From positions 1-64,000 of the forward strand of contig JAOARW010000009.1 in the NCBI GenBank assembly GCA_025210475.1: DNA of 64,000 bases. Reading direction: 5' to 3'. Shown one piece after another: positions 27,641 through 35,532 of this stretch. The first letter of the stretch is position 1; each line of letters opens with the position of its first letter. Made by a program: the position numbers and the translations under genes. Under the pieces are notes generated by a model. That model was not told the DNA's origin, ran no database searches, and saw nothing but the letters and a program-made list of their open reading frames with translations. The DNA comes from Carboxylicivirga sp. GTDB lineage: Bacteria; Bacteroidota; Bacteroidia; Bacteroidales; Marinilabiliaceae.

Positions 27641-28483
27641 ATGAAACTAATTAAAATAGAAACCGGAAACTTTATGGCCGACGGTGGTGCTCTTTTTGGA
27701 GTTGTTCCAAAAATGATGTGGAAAAGGCAATACACTTGCGACAAGGATAATTATTGTAATCTGACCATGCGCTGTTTGCTGGTTGATACAGGTGATCGCC
27801 GGGTTTTGATTGATACGGGAGCGGGGAGTAAGCAAAGTGATAAGTTTTTTTCGCGGCACCGGTTAAACGGAGAAGCCAGTTTGAATGATTCGTTATTGCG
27901 GGCGGGTTATAAAGCCGATGATATCACCGATATTATCTTAACACATCTGCACTGGGATCATTGTGGTGGATGTGTTTCGTTTGATAAGAATCAGAAAGCT
28001 AAGCTCAATTTTAAGAATGCCCGTCATTGGGTATCGAAGCCTCAATGGGAAAACTACATGGAAAGTAACAGTCGCGAAGAAGTAGTTTATTTCCCTGAAA
28101 ACATGAGGCCAGTTGAAGAAGCCGGACTACTGCATCTGGTTGAACAGGATAAAGCGATTCTGCCCGGTATTGAATTAAGGCTGCTAAATGGGCATACACG
28201 CGGGAATGTATTGCCGCTAATTCATCATCCGAAAGGAACAGTTGCCTTCATGGGCGATTTAATCCCGGTGGCTCCAAGCATTCGTTTACCTTGGGTGTCG
28301 GCATATGATACAAATCCATTGCAGAGTATCGAAGAAAAACGCAGTTTTCTGGAAGAGGCAGTAGCCAATAATTATACGCTGTTTTTTGAACACGACTTGT
28401 ACACAGAATGTTGCTCCCTTAACAGGAAAGAAGGTACCATTGTAGCAGATCAGAGTTATATGCTAAACGACTGTTTTTCGTAA
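27641..28483 (+). CDS. MBL-fold metallo-hydrolase
   Basis: 280 residues of the metallo-beta-lactamase superfamily. The metal site is complete: THLHWDHCGG (HxHxDH), a later GHTRGNV His and the FMGDLIPV Asp, with a final FEHDLYTE His. The sequence context (LLVDTGDRRVLIDTGAG) is of the lactonase/quorum-quenching-like or general hydrolase branch. There is no signal peptide, so it is cytosolic. The substrate cannot be told. It is divergent from mpl and not in an obvious operon. Confidence 0.88.
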   Translation: MKLIKIETGNFMADGGALFGVVPKMMWKRQYTCDKDNYCNLTMRCLLVDTGDRRVLIDTGAGSKQSDKFFSRHRLNGEASLNDSLLRAGYKADDITDIILTHLHWDHCGGCVSFDKNQKAKLNFKNARHWVSKPQWENYMESNSREEVVYFPENMRPVEEAGLLHLVEQDKAILPGIELRLLNGHTRGNVLPLIHHPKGTVAFMGDLIPVAPSIRLPWVSAYDTNPLQSIEEKRSFLEEAVANNYTLFFEHDLYTECCSLNRKEGTIVADQSYMLNDCFS

Positions 28484-28556
28484 GTGCAGTTTATATGCTG
28501 TGCAGCAGAAATTGAAGTTTTTGATTTAAAGCTTTAGCTTATTGTAAATTAAATGT

Positions 28557-28564
28557 TAACTTTG
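28557..28564 (+). promoter_or_regulatory. Putative -7 box (TAACTTTG) for the YwqK-like gene
   Basis: Exact match to TAnnTTTG about 96 bases before the ATG at 28660. The predicted leader holds an inverted repeat TTCGTA...TACGAA (28583-28588/28600-28605). No clear -33 box. Confidence 0.5.
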
Positions 28565-28659
28565 TGTTAACGAATAAAGGTTTTCGTACGTCATATTGAT
28601 ACGAAGAGTATACACACAGGACTTTTGGGATTAGTATAAACGTTAAAAATGGAGGCCTT

Positions 28660-29115
28660 ATGAAAAAGTTAGTATTAGTCATCGCAGTGGTTTTGGGTGT
28701 TATTTCTTCCAATGCCCAGTTAACCGAAAAAGACGGTAAATATTACGACCAAAATAGCAATCTATACTCAGGAACCTATGTTGAGTATTACGATTCTGGT
28801 AGTAAGAAAGTTGAAATGACAGTGGTTGAAGGAGTCAAGCAAGGTCCGTCAACATTGTTTTTCGAAAACGGTAAAGTAAAGGAAGTACGTTCGTATTTTA
28901 ATAACAAAATGGATGGAACGTGGCTGACTTACGACACAAGCGGTGTTAAAACAGGTGAAGCCAACTATAAGTCGGGCAAGAAGCATGGCAAATGGTTCAT
29001 CTGGGATGAAAATGGAACGAAACGCTACGAAATGTCTTATAACGATGGTGCTAAAGACAGTACCTGGACCATATGGGACGAAACAGGAAAAGTAGTGGGG
29101 AAGAAAAAATATTAA
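28660..29115 (+). CDS. Secreted YwqK/MORN-repeat protein
   Basis: 151 residues with a signal peptide (MKKLVLVIAVVLGVISSNAQ). The rest is a run of about five MORN_2/YwqK-type repeats of the form G.W..YD..G.....NYK.GKKHGKW. Such proteins are labelled antitoxin in some families, but no toxin gene is adjacent and the signal peptide points to the periplasm or outer membrane. It resembles in miniature the 1096-residue protein at 56538. Preceded by an own promoter and followed by a strong terminator, so monocistronic. Confidence 0.8.
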   Translation: MKKLVLVIAVVLGVISSNAQLTEKDGKYYDQNSNLYSGTYVEYYDSGSKKVEMTVVEGVKQGPSTLFFENGKVKEVRSYFNNKMDGTWLTYDTSGVKTGEANYKSGKKHGKWFIWDENGTKRYEMSYNDGAKDSTWTIWDETGKVVGKKKY

Positions 29116-29134
29116 TTATCTGTATGCGGATATT

Positions 29135-29164
29135 AAAAAAGGCGACTGAAAAGTCGCCTTTTTT
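29135..29164. terminator. Bidirectional terminator
   Basis: AAAAAA-GGCGACT-GAAA-AGTCGCC-TTTTTT: a 7-bp stem (29141-29147/29152-29158) with a GAAA tetraloop, A run before and T run after. It serves the YwqK-like gene on the plus strand and the convergent gene ending at 29184. Confidence 0.95.
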
Positions 29165-29183
29165 GTACCGGGAGTTTTGTGTT

Positions 29184-29543
29184 TTACAAATCAGCCTTCA
29201 GCTCAATCTGTAAATTCTTTGTCTTCTTAGTATCTATCGTAATTTTGTCGTTAGTGTTGTACGATACATACTTAGTTGATACTGTGTAGTCACCAACAGA
29301 AATGTCGCTAAATTCGAAGTTTCCGTCAAAATCGGTATAAACAACAGTATTAAGTTCTTCTAAAACTACCTTCACCCCAACAAGGCTTTCACCTGTTGCA
29401 GCATCTGTAATTGTTCCAGAAATAGAGGTAGTTAATTTAGCTTTTGCATCTTTAGATGTTTCTTTTTCCTTGGCTTCAATGTTTGAAAATCCAACTAATA
29501 AAGTAACGGCTAGTATTATAATTTTTGCTTTCATCGTCTTCAT
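29184..29543 (-). CDS. Small secreted CarboxypepD_reg-like protein
   Basis: 119 residues: signal peptide (MKTMKAKIIILAVTLLVGFSNIEA), then one carboxypeptidase-regulatory-like beta-sandwich (ISGTITDAATGESLVGVKVVL, VYTDFDGNFEFSDISVGDYTV, KNLQIELKADL). This domain normally forms the N terminus of SusC/TonB-dependent receptors; here it stands alone, which is common for small Bacteroidota exported proteins of unknown role. A second in-frame ATG at 29534 is an alternative start. Confidence 0.8.
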   Translation of the reverse strand: MKTMKAKIIILAVTLLVGFSNIEAKEKETSKDAKAKLTTSISGTITDAATGESLVGVKVVLEELNTVVYTDFDGNFEFSDISVGDYTVSTKYVSYNTNDKITIDTKKTKNLQIELKADL

Positions 29544-29557
29544 GTTTTGTTCGTTAG

Positions 29558-29565
29558 CAAAAGTA
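29558..29565 (-). promoter_or_regulatory. Putative -7 box (TACTTTTG) for the CarboxypepD_reg-like gene
   Basis: Minus-strand TACTTTTG fits TAnnTTTG and is 15 bases before the ATG at 29543, giving a very short leader. No good -33 box seen. Confidence 0.4.
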
Positions 29566-29680
29566 GAGGTACAATGTTACCTAAGCGTTAAGAGCATTTT
29601 ATATGATGTTTAAGGCTTTGTTAAGTTTTTGACTTGAACTTGTCTAATGGGTTGAATATCTTGTTGAAAAACTGTTGTCG

Positions 29681-30391
29681 ATGAAAATTTTCAGCCCCAT
29701 TATTAATATGACATCGGCCATAGCCGACCTGTTTTTTCCGCCCGTGTGTGTTTCATGCGGCACCCATCTGTTTAAACAGGAAGTTGAAATTTGTCAGATG
29801 TGTATTCGCCGATTACCGCGCACGAACTTCGAAAAGCAGCCCCACGAAAACAAAATGTCTCTGTTGATGTGGGGACGATGTCATGTTGAACAGGCCTATT
29901 CGTTGTTTTATTATAAAAAAGGCGAGCGCGTACAACGCTTATTGCATGAGATAAAGTACCGTCGTAATATGGATTTGGGCAAAGAACTGGGCCGTCAGCT
30001 GGGCAAAGTTATTCAACAGGCCAAACCGGGTGAGTACGATTGTGTCATTCCTATTCCCTTGCATCCTAAAAAACTTCGGCAGCGTGGCTTTAACCAGGCC
30101 GAGCTTATTGCCGATGGTCTGGCAGAAGTGCTTAGCATTCCAATGGATATTAGCAGTGTGAAACGATCCGTTCATACCGAATCTCAAACCAGAAAAGGCC
30201 GGTTTGAGAGGTGGCAAAATGTTGAGAATATCTTTCAGGTAAGCGAAACCAATTTGCTCAATGGCAAACATGTGTTGCTGGTCGATGATGTGATCACAAC
30301 CGGATCAACCATGGAAGCATGTATTAACACCATCAGGCAGGTGGATGGCGCTCAAGTGAGCATGGCTACTATTGCCTGTGCAGTGCTATAA
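29681..30391 (+). CDS. comF: ComF-family phosphoribosyltransferase-like protein
   Basis: About 236 residues. An N-terminal zinc ribbon (CVSCGTHLFKQEVEICQMC) is followed by a PRTase domain with HPKKLRQRGFNQAELIADGLAE and the PRPP loop HVLLVDDVITTGST. ComF proteins help DNA uptake in competent bacteria and are kept in many others. The ATG at 29681 is taken; the frame could extend to a TTG at 29675. The 3' end overlaps the convergent barrel pseudogene by six bases. Confidence 0.93.
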   Translation: MKIFSPIINMTSAIADLFFPPVCVSCGTHLFKQEVEICQMCIRRLPRTNFEKQPHENKMSLLMWGRCHVEQAYSLFYYKKGERVQRLLHEIKYRRNMDLGKELGRQLGKVIQQAKPGEYDCVIPIPLHPKKLRQRGFNQAELIADGLAEVLSIPMDISSVKRSVHTESQTRKGRFERWQNVENIFQVSETNLLNGKHVLLVDDVITTGSTMEACINTIRQVDGAQVSMATIACAVL

Positions 30392-31029
30392 AAGTCGGTT
30401 GATAGAATAATAGAGTGTTACCACAAAGTTATTGTTGTACTGTCCGGGTTTACGACTCAGCCAATGGGGCTTTGGGTTATAAACCGGAATTTCGCCATCG
30501 TAGGGGATGCGTACCCGGTTAATGGAATAATACCAACGGGCGTTGATCCAGAAATTTTCATTAAAGTGGTAATTCAATCCAAATACCGAAGCCCATTCCG
30601 TGTTTTGAAAGGGGACAATATCGGCATTCGGAACATCTTCAACGGGAACCCCGTCAATTTCTTCCTCACTGTTCAACAAGGCAGCAATGGCCAGACCGGC
30701 CTCACCCGAGAAGTTCTTGTATCGGTACCGGGCCACCAAAGGAAATTGGATATATGAATCTTGTAATCGTCGTATTTTCCTTTGTCGGGTTTGGGAGCTT
30801 CACGGCTTCCTTTTTGCATATAGGCAATATCCAGCTGAATGGTCCATTTATCATTAATGGGGCGACTAACAAAGCCACCCAGGTTAATGCCAACCTTGTT
30901 GTAACCAACAAAATTGTCACCATCAACCTGAGAAAAAGATGTGCCAAGTAAAGGGCCGGCACGGAATTCTTGTGCTGTTAAAGATGTAGCTAAGAGTGAA
31001 AAGGCCAGGATAATTAAGTATTTATGCAT
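30386..31029 (-). pseudogene. PorT-type outer-membrane beta-barrel protein, frameshifted
   Basis: The first frame (31029 down to about 30755) gives a signal peptide (MHKYLIILAFSLLATSLTAQ) and PorT-like strands (LGTSFSQVDGDNFVGYNKVGINLGGF, WTIQLDIAYMQKGS, KYDDYKIH). The second frame (from about 30754 to 30386) continues the same barrel: YIQFPLVARYRYKNFSGEAGLAIAAL to NNFVVTLYYSINRLL. The join needs a shift near 30750-30757. Restoring a 7-base TATATCC repeat unit would give the family-like KIHISYIQFPLVARY. This is either a real inactivation, a phase-variable switch or an assembly error. The start overlaps the cobB stop by eight bases, so it is co-transcribed with cobB. Confidence 0.82.
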
Positions 31030-31723
31030 TATTTATAGTGCTAAGTTCTGTGATTAATTTTTGGACACCGGTCGTGCCTTTTTCCTGAATAAAGGTAATG
31101 TTATCGGATGGCGTATAGGCAGGCTTATTGGGATCGATGATGAAAATGGGTTTTTGAGCAGGTACATAGTTCAGTAAACCCGCTGCCGGATAGACATTAA
31201 GAGAGGTGCCCACCACCACAAATATATCTGCTTCGGAAACAATATCGATGGCTGTTTCAATGGCCGGAACGGCTTCGCCAAACCATACAATGTGCGGACG
31301 CAATTGAGCACCTTTCTCGCAGGTATCGCCCCACTTCAGTTCCCAGCCATCCAGTTCATAAACCAATGATTCAAATCGCGTACTCCTTACCTTTTTTAAT
31401 TCACCATGCAGGTGAAGAACTTTTGAGCTACCGGCTTGTTCGTGCAGGTCATCCACATTTTGGGTGATGATGTGAACATCATATTGTTCTTCGAGTTGAG
31501 CCAAACCATAATGCCCGGCATTGGGACGGCATTCGAGCAATTGTTTGCGTCGTTGATTATAAAATTCAAGCACCAGATGCGGATCGCGCGCCCATCCTTC
31601 AGGACTGGCCACCTCCATCACGTCGTGGTTCTCCCAAAGACCATTGTTATCTCTAAAGGTTTTTATTCCACTTTCGGCACTCACGCCCGCTCCACTTAAT
31701 ACAACCAGTTTCTTCTTGTTCAT
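31022..31723 (-). CDS. cobB: NAD-dependent protein deacylase (sirtuin), zinc-less type
   Basis: 233 residues. NAD-binding motifs GAGVSAESGIKTFRD and ITQNVDDLHEQAGS, catalytic His in VLHLHGEL, and VVVGTSLNVYPAAGL are all present. The zinc module of most sirtuins (two CxxC pairs) is missing: the stretch between HGEL and LRPHIVWFGE has a single Cys (GDTCEKG). This is a known feature of a Bacteroidota CobB branch, not a defect. It should remove acyl groups from lysines in the cytosol. The barrel pseudogene follows in the same transcript. Confidence 0.93.
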   Translation of the reverse strand: MNKKKLVVLSGAGVSAESGIKTFRDNNGLWENHDVMEVASPEGWARDPHLVLEFYNQRRKQLLECRPNAGHYGLAQLEEQYDVHIITQNVDDLHEQAGSSKVLHLHGELKKVRSTRFESLVYELDGWELKWGDTCEKGAQLRPHIVWFGEAVPAIETAIDIVSEADIFVVVGTSLNVYPAAGLLNYVPAQKPIFIIDPNKPAYTPSDNITFIQEKGTTGVQKLITELSTINNA

Positions 31724-31869
31724 ATATTTGTAAATATCCTTATTGCAGCAGTTTGTTAATTTTAAGAATCTTGAAAATCAGTCTGATGTCTTTTGTCTAA
31801 AATCTATCGATCTATAATTATTATCAACATTACTTTTCAATAGCGAAGATAAATTTAAAGCAAATGGCG

Positions 31870-31912
31870 GATTATTCAAACTTATATAAGTTTGCTTTAA
31901 TGGCTCACCACG
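31870..31912. repeat. Left copy of an imperfect direct repeat flanking the palindrome array
   Basis: Starts GATTATTCAAAC and continues to TGCTTTAAT and a CAC...CGAC end; matches the copy at 32186-32224. It contains a perfect 18-bp palindrome CAAACTTATATAAGTTTG at 31877-31894. It lies near the expected promoter region of cobB. Confidence 0.75.
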
Positions 31913-31969
31913 ACGAATAATAGTGATCTATTCATTAGTTTAGTGCTGGATTATACAACAATAAACCAA

Positions 31970-32150
31970 TGCCCAAACGGGGATAACCTCACTTTGTATT
32001 TTTCGACCCTTGCCCAAAGGGGCAATGCTTCACTTTTTCGTTGGACGAGCTTTACCCGTTTGGGCAAGAGGTGTTTTTTTCACAGGAAAGCTTTGCCCGT
32101 TTGGGCAAACCATGACTTTTATAATTGTTGAGCTTTGCCCATTTGGGCAT
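31970..32150. repeat. Array of five 15-bp palindromes at 41-42 bp period
   Basis: Copies at 31970-31984, 32011-32025, 32053-32067, 32094-32108 and 32136-32150, each a form of TGCCCgttTGGGCAA. Start-to-start distances are 41, 42, 41 and 42 bases, close to four helical turns, so all sites lie on one DNA face. The intervening 26-27 bases are also weakly alike (CACTTT..., ending AGCTT), so this is a diverged minisatellite whose palindromic core is conserved. It sits between divergent cobB and dnaG, upstream of the dnaG -7 box. Confidence 0.9.
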
Positions 32151-32185
32151 GACCTAATTAATAAGCCTCTACAAATTTTAAACCC

Positions 32186-32224
32186 GATTATTCAAACATA
32201 AATATGCCTGCTTTAATCACACGA
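32186..32224. repeat. Right copy of the direct repeat flanking the array
   Basis: GATTATTCAAAC (32186-32197) and TGCTTTAAT (32209-32217) then CACACGAC match the left copy at 31870. The inner palindrome of the left copy is degraded here. Confidence 0.75.
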
Positions 32225-32250
32225 CAAAAACAATTAATGCCTTATTTTTC

Positions 32251-32258
32251 TATCTTTG
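32251..32258 (+). promoter_or_regulatory. Putative dnaG -7 box (TATCTTTG)
   Basis: Exact match to TAnnTTTG, 36 bases before the dnaG ATG. No TTTG at the usual -33 spacing, so the promoter may be activator-dependent. Confidence 0.6.
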
Positions 32259-32293
32259 TGATCCGCGAATAATTCAAAAATCAATTCCAATAA

Positions 32294-34246
32294 ATGATCG
32301 ATCAGGTTACAGTTGATAAGGTGCTGGAAACAGCCAACAGCCAAATTGTTGAGGTGGTTTCGGACTATGTAACTTTGCGTCGGAGGGGAATTAATTATTT
32401 GGGTAACTGCCCGTTTCATAACGAAAAGACGCCTTCTTTTACGGTTTCGCCTCACAAGGGTATCTTTAAATGTTTTGGTTGTGGCGAAGGTGGTAACGCG
32501 CTCAACTTTGTGATGAAGCACGACCAGCTTTCTTTTGTGGATGCTATTAAACACCTGGGAAAGAAGTTTAATATTCACATTGAGGAAGAGGAGTATTCGC
32601 CCGAGCAGCTGAAGCAAAAGAATGAGCGGGAGAGTATGATGGTGCTCAGCGAATTTGCGGGTCAGTTTTTTAGCAAGAATCTCAACGAAACAGATGAAGG
32701 AAAGTCTGTTGGACTAAGTTATTTTCGCAGTCGAGGTTTTCGCGACGACATCATCGAAAAGTTTCAGTTAGGTTATTCGCCCGAGCAGCGCGACTCACTA
32801 ACCAAAGAGGCACAGAAACAAGGCTATAAAATTGAGTACCTCGAAAAAACCGGACTAACGGTGGTGCGGGATAACTACCAGGCTGACCGTTTCAGGGGGC
32901 GTGTGATGTTTCCCATCCACAGCCTGGCCGGTAAGGTGATTGCCTTTGGCGGACGAATTCTTAAGAACGATAAAAAAACGGCTAAATACCTCAATTCGCC
33001 CGAATCGGAGATATACCATAAAAGCCGTGTACTGTATGGAATATATCATGCCAAACAGGAAATCACCAGGCAGGACCGCTGTTACCTGGTAGAAGGTTAT
33101 ACCGACGTATTGTCGTTTCACCAGGCCGGCATCAGCAATGTGGTGGCTTCATCGGGTACAGCATTAACTTCTGATCAGATTCGGCTCATTGCCCGTTTTA
33201 CCAAAAACATTACCATTATTTACGATGGCGACCCGGCCGGTTTAAAAGCTTCGTTAAGAGGAATTGACCTGGTATTGGCCGAGGGCATGAACGTAAAAGT
33301 TCTGTTACTGCCCGATGGTGAAGATCCCGATACCTTTGCCAAAGAACGTAACGACGAGCAATTAACCAGTTACATCGAGGAGCATCAGCAGGATTTTATC
33401 AAGTTTAAAACCTCACTTTTATTGGCCGATGCGCAGAACGATCCGATTAAGAAAGCCCAGCTGATACAAGATATCGTTCGTAGTATTTCCATCATACCAG
33501 ACAGCATTACCCGTTCGGTTTATGTAAAGGAGTGTAGCACCTTGCTAAAGGTCGACGAGCGGGTATTAATGCAGGAAACCGGCAAGCTGCAAAAGAAAAA
33601 GCAGGAAGAAGATTTCAGGCGCAGTGCACCTCGTTCGGCCACCTATAATACGCCGTCAGCGCCCCCTCCTGCATCCGCTGCGCCGGCACCGGCATCCGCA
33701 CCTTCCAATCCATTGGAACTGGAAGAGCGTGAGATATTGCGCTTTTTGGTTAAGTTTGGTGAGCGACCGGTTAATCCCGAAGAAGAAAATCCGGCTTCGG
33801 TCGGACAATATATATTGCACGAATTAAAGCAGGATGATCTGTTAAGTGCCAATCCGCTATACAATAAGATGATGGAGGCCTACGATGCCGTTTGTCAGAA
33901 CGTCGACGTGCCTGCCATGAAATTTTTTGTAAATAATGCCGATCCGGATTTGAGTCGTCTGGCTTCTGATTTGGTTGGCAAGGAGCACGAGCTAAGCCGT
34001 ATCCACCAAAAGTTTGGGGTGGTAACCAATGCCGAGGAAAAATTATCGGAGTTGGTGCCAAAAATCGTGATGGAACTTAAGTGGAAAAAAGTAAAGACCG
34101 TCATCAAGGAAAAACGCCTTCAGTTGCAGCAATTGGATGCCGCAGGCAAAGTGGATGAGATGATGGAGATGATGCAGGAATTAACTACCTGGCAACAGGT
34201 ATTGGCCCATATTTCAAAAGAATTGGGCGGCAGAACCATTGTATAA
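32294..34246 (+). CDS. dnaG: DNA primase
   Basis: 650 residues. CHC2 zinc-binding domain at the N terminus (C39, H42, C60, C63; KTPSFTVSPHKGIFKCFGCGEGGNA). The RNA polymerase core follows with a TOPRIM fold (CYLVEGYTDVLSFHQAG, ASSGTALT, IIYDGDPAGLKASLRG). A Pro/Ala-rich linker around residues 440-475 separates the C-terminal helicase-binding helical domain. It makes RNA primers for Okazaki fragments. It has its own promoter, and a Nim-like gene follows 17 bases later. Confidence 0.97.
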   Translation: MIDQVTVDKVLETANSQIVEVVSDYVTLRRRGINYLGNCPFHNEKTPSFTVSPHKGIFKCFGCGEGGNALNFVMKHDQLSFVDAIKHLGKKFNIHIEEEEYSPEQLKQKNERESMMVLSEFAGQFFSKNLNETDEGKSVGLSYFRSRGFRDDIIEKFQLGYSPEQRDSLTKEAQKQGYKIEYLEKTGLTVVRDNYQADRFRGRVMFPIHSLAGKVIAFGGRILKNDKKTAKYLNSPESEIYHKSRVLYGIYHAKQEITRQDRCYLVEGYTDVLSFHQAGISNVVASSGTALTSDQIRLIARFTKNITIIYDGDPAGLKASLRGIDLVLAEGMNVKVLLLPDGEDPDTFAKERNDEQLTSYIEEHQQDFIKFKTSLLLADAQNDPIKKAQLIQDIVRSISIIPDSITRSVYVKECSTLLKVDERVLMQETGKLQKKKQEEDFRRSAPRSATYNTPSAPPPASAAPAPASAPSNPLELEEREILRFLVKFGERPVNPEEENPASVGQYILHELKQDDLLSANPLYNKMMEAYDAVCQNVDVPAMKFFVNNADPDLSRLASDLVGKEHELSRIHQKFGVVTNAEEKLSELVPKIVMELKWKKVKTVIKEKRLQLQQLDAAGKVDEMMEMMQELTTWQQVLAHISKELGGRTIV

Positions 34247-34263
34247 ATGCAAACCATTATAAG

Positions 34264-34785
34264 ATGCAAACATTAAATCATACCGATAAGGAAGTTATTG
34301 AGGCGATCATATTAAAAGCCAACATCTGTTTTGTGGGCGTGGTTGATCAGGAAAACAAACCCTATGTATTGCCCATGAATTATGGCTATAAGGATAATGT
34401 GATTTATCTGCATTCGGCTCCCGACGGCCGTTTAATTGATATCGTAAATAACAATCCGAACATTTGTATTACATTCTCCATCGATAACGAATTGGTGTTT
34501 CAACATCCCGAAGTGGCTTGCAGCTACCGGATGACTTCAAAAAGCGTGGTGGCCATGGGTAAAGTGCAATGGATTGAGGACATGGAAGAGAAACGCGAAG
34601 CGCTTGACATATTGATGAAGACTTATAGCGAAAAGCAGTTTAAATACAGCGACCCGGCAGTGCGTAACGTTAAAATGTGGAAAATCCCAATCGATGAGGT
34701 GAGCTGCAAAGAATTTGGGGCTCCACACGACCAGTATAAGTTAAAACGTAACCTTGATGAGTTGAAACAACATCCGGGTAAATAA
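34264..34785 (+). CDS. Pyridoxamine 5'-phosphate oxidase-family flavoprotein (NimA-like)
   Basis: 173 residues with an FMN-binding split barrel: ANICFVGVVDQENKPYVLPMNYGYKDNVIYLHSAPDGRLIDIVNNNPNICI in pieces. The layout matches the Nim/HugZ-like branch found in Bacteroidota. Some relatives reduce nitroimidazoles, but a resistance role cannot be assumed from sequence. It lies 17 bases after dnaG and is probably read through from it. Confidence 0.85.
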   Translation: MQTLNHTDKEVIEAIILKANICFVGVVDQENKPYVLPMNYGYKDNVIYLHSAPDGRLIDIVNNNPNICITFSIDNELVFQHPEVACSYRMTSKSVVAMGKVQWIEDMEEKREALDILMKTYSEKQFKYSDPAVRNVKMWKIPIDEVSCKEFGAPHDQYKLKRNLDELKQHPGK

Positions 34786-34833
34786 ACTTTTATAAATTAG
34801 TACACAATTATTAATCTTAGCATATAAAATCGA

Positions 34834-35526
34834 ATGCGAACCTTACACCTCCTGTTAGTATTTCTGGGCATCAGCCTGATGGTAAGTGCCCAATCAGATG
34901 ATTTTAAAACCTACAAAACTGTTTTTTCTCAGGGCTTTGGTAAAGATAAGTCGATGGAAGAATTTGACTTTTCCAATGCATCCAAATGGTTAATCAGCAA
35001 AAGCGGAAAAACGGGCAAGTCATTGAAATGTTTGGGAAAAGGAGATTACCAAAATCCATTGCAGGGGCCATCAATTGTGGCCATTTTAAAAGGTTATGAG
35101 CTAAAGGATTTTGTGTTGGAGATGGACATTGTTCAGAATGGTAAGGATTTTAGCCTGCTTGATTTTTGCATCTTTTTTGGTGTGAAAGATACGGCCAATT
35201 ATTGTTATGCTCAGATAGCCAGCAATGCCGGTAAAAAGATGCACAATGTGTTTATGGTGAAAGGCGATAAACCGAAACGAATCGGAGCGGTGAATGAAAA
35301 AGGCGTTATCTGGCGTATGAAAGAATGGCAACATGTAAGAATGGAACGTACTTCAGCCGACAAGATGATTAAAGTATACCTTGATAAACAATTGGTGCTG
35401 GAATGTACCGATGAAATGTTTGATGCCGGACTAATTGGTTTTGGTTCAACCAAAAGTGCCATTAAAATTGATAACTTTGAGGTGAGCGCACCAGCTTACG
35501 AAGTAAATGATGTGACCTTATTCTAA
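34834..35526 (+). CDS. Secreted LamG/DUF1080-like protein
   Basis: 230 residues with a signal peptide (MRTLHLLLVFLGISLMVSAQ). The mature protein has the jelly-roll look of DUF1080/laminin-G-like domains: FDFSNASKWLISKSG, DFVLEMDIVQNGKDFSLLDFCIFFGVKD, EWQHVRMERTSADKMIKVYLDKQLVLE, AGLIGFGSTKSAIKIDNFEV. Such domains bind or hydrolyse sugars; catalytic residues are not evident. It is seven bases before the SpmAB fusion gene, so likely co-transcribed. Confidence 0.75.
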   Translation: MRTLHLLLVFLGISLMVSAQSDDFKTYKTVFSQGFGKDKSMEEFDFSNASKWLISKSGKTGKSLKCLGKGDYQNPLQGPSIVAILKGYELKDFVLEMDIVQNGKDFSLLDFCIFFGVKDTANYCYAQIASNAGKKMHNVFMVKGDKPKRIGAVNEKGVIWRMKEWQHVRMERTSADKMIKVYLDKQLVLECTDEMFDAGLIGFGSTKSAIKIDNFEVSAPAYEVNDVTLF

Positions 35527-35532
35527 TCGCTT

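Noticed and set aside
31022-31723. Sirtuin damaged by loss of zinc cysteines
   Set aside because: All NAD and catalytic motifs are intact and a zinc-less CobB branch is usual in Bacteroidota.
31970-32150. CRISPR-like array (15-bp repeats, 26-27-bp spacers)
   Set aside because: Repeats are far too short and variable, the spacers resemble each other, and no cas gene is in the window; a diverged tandem repeat or operator array fits better.
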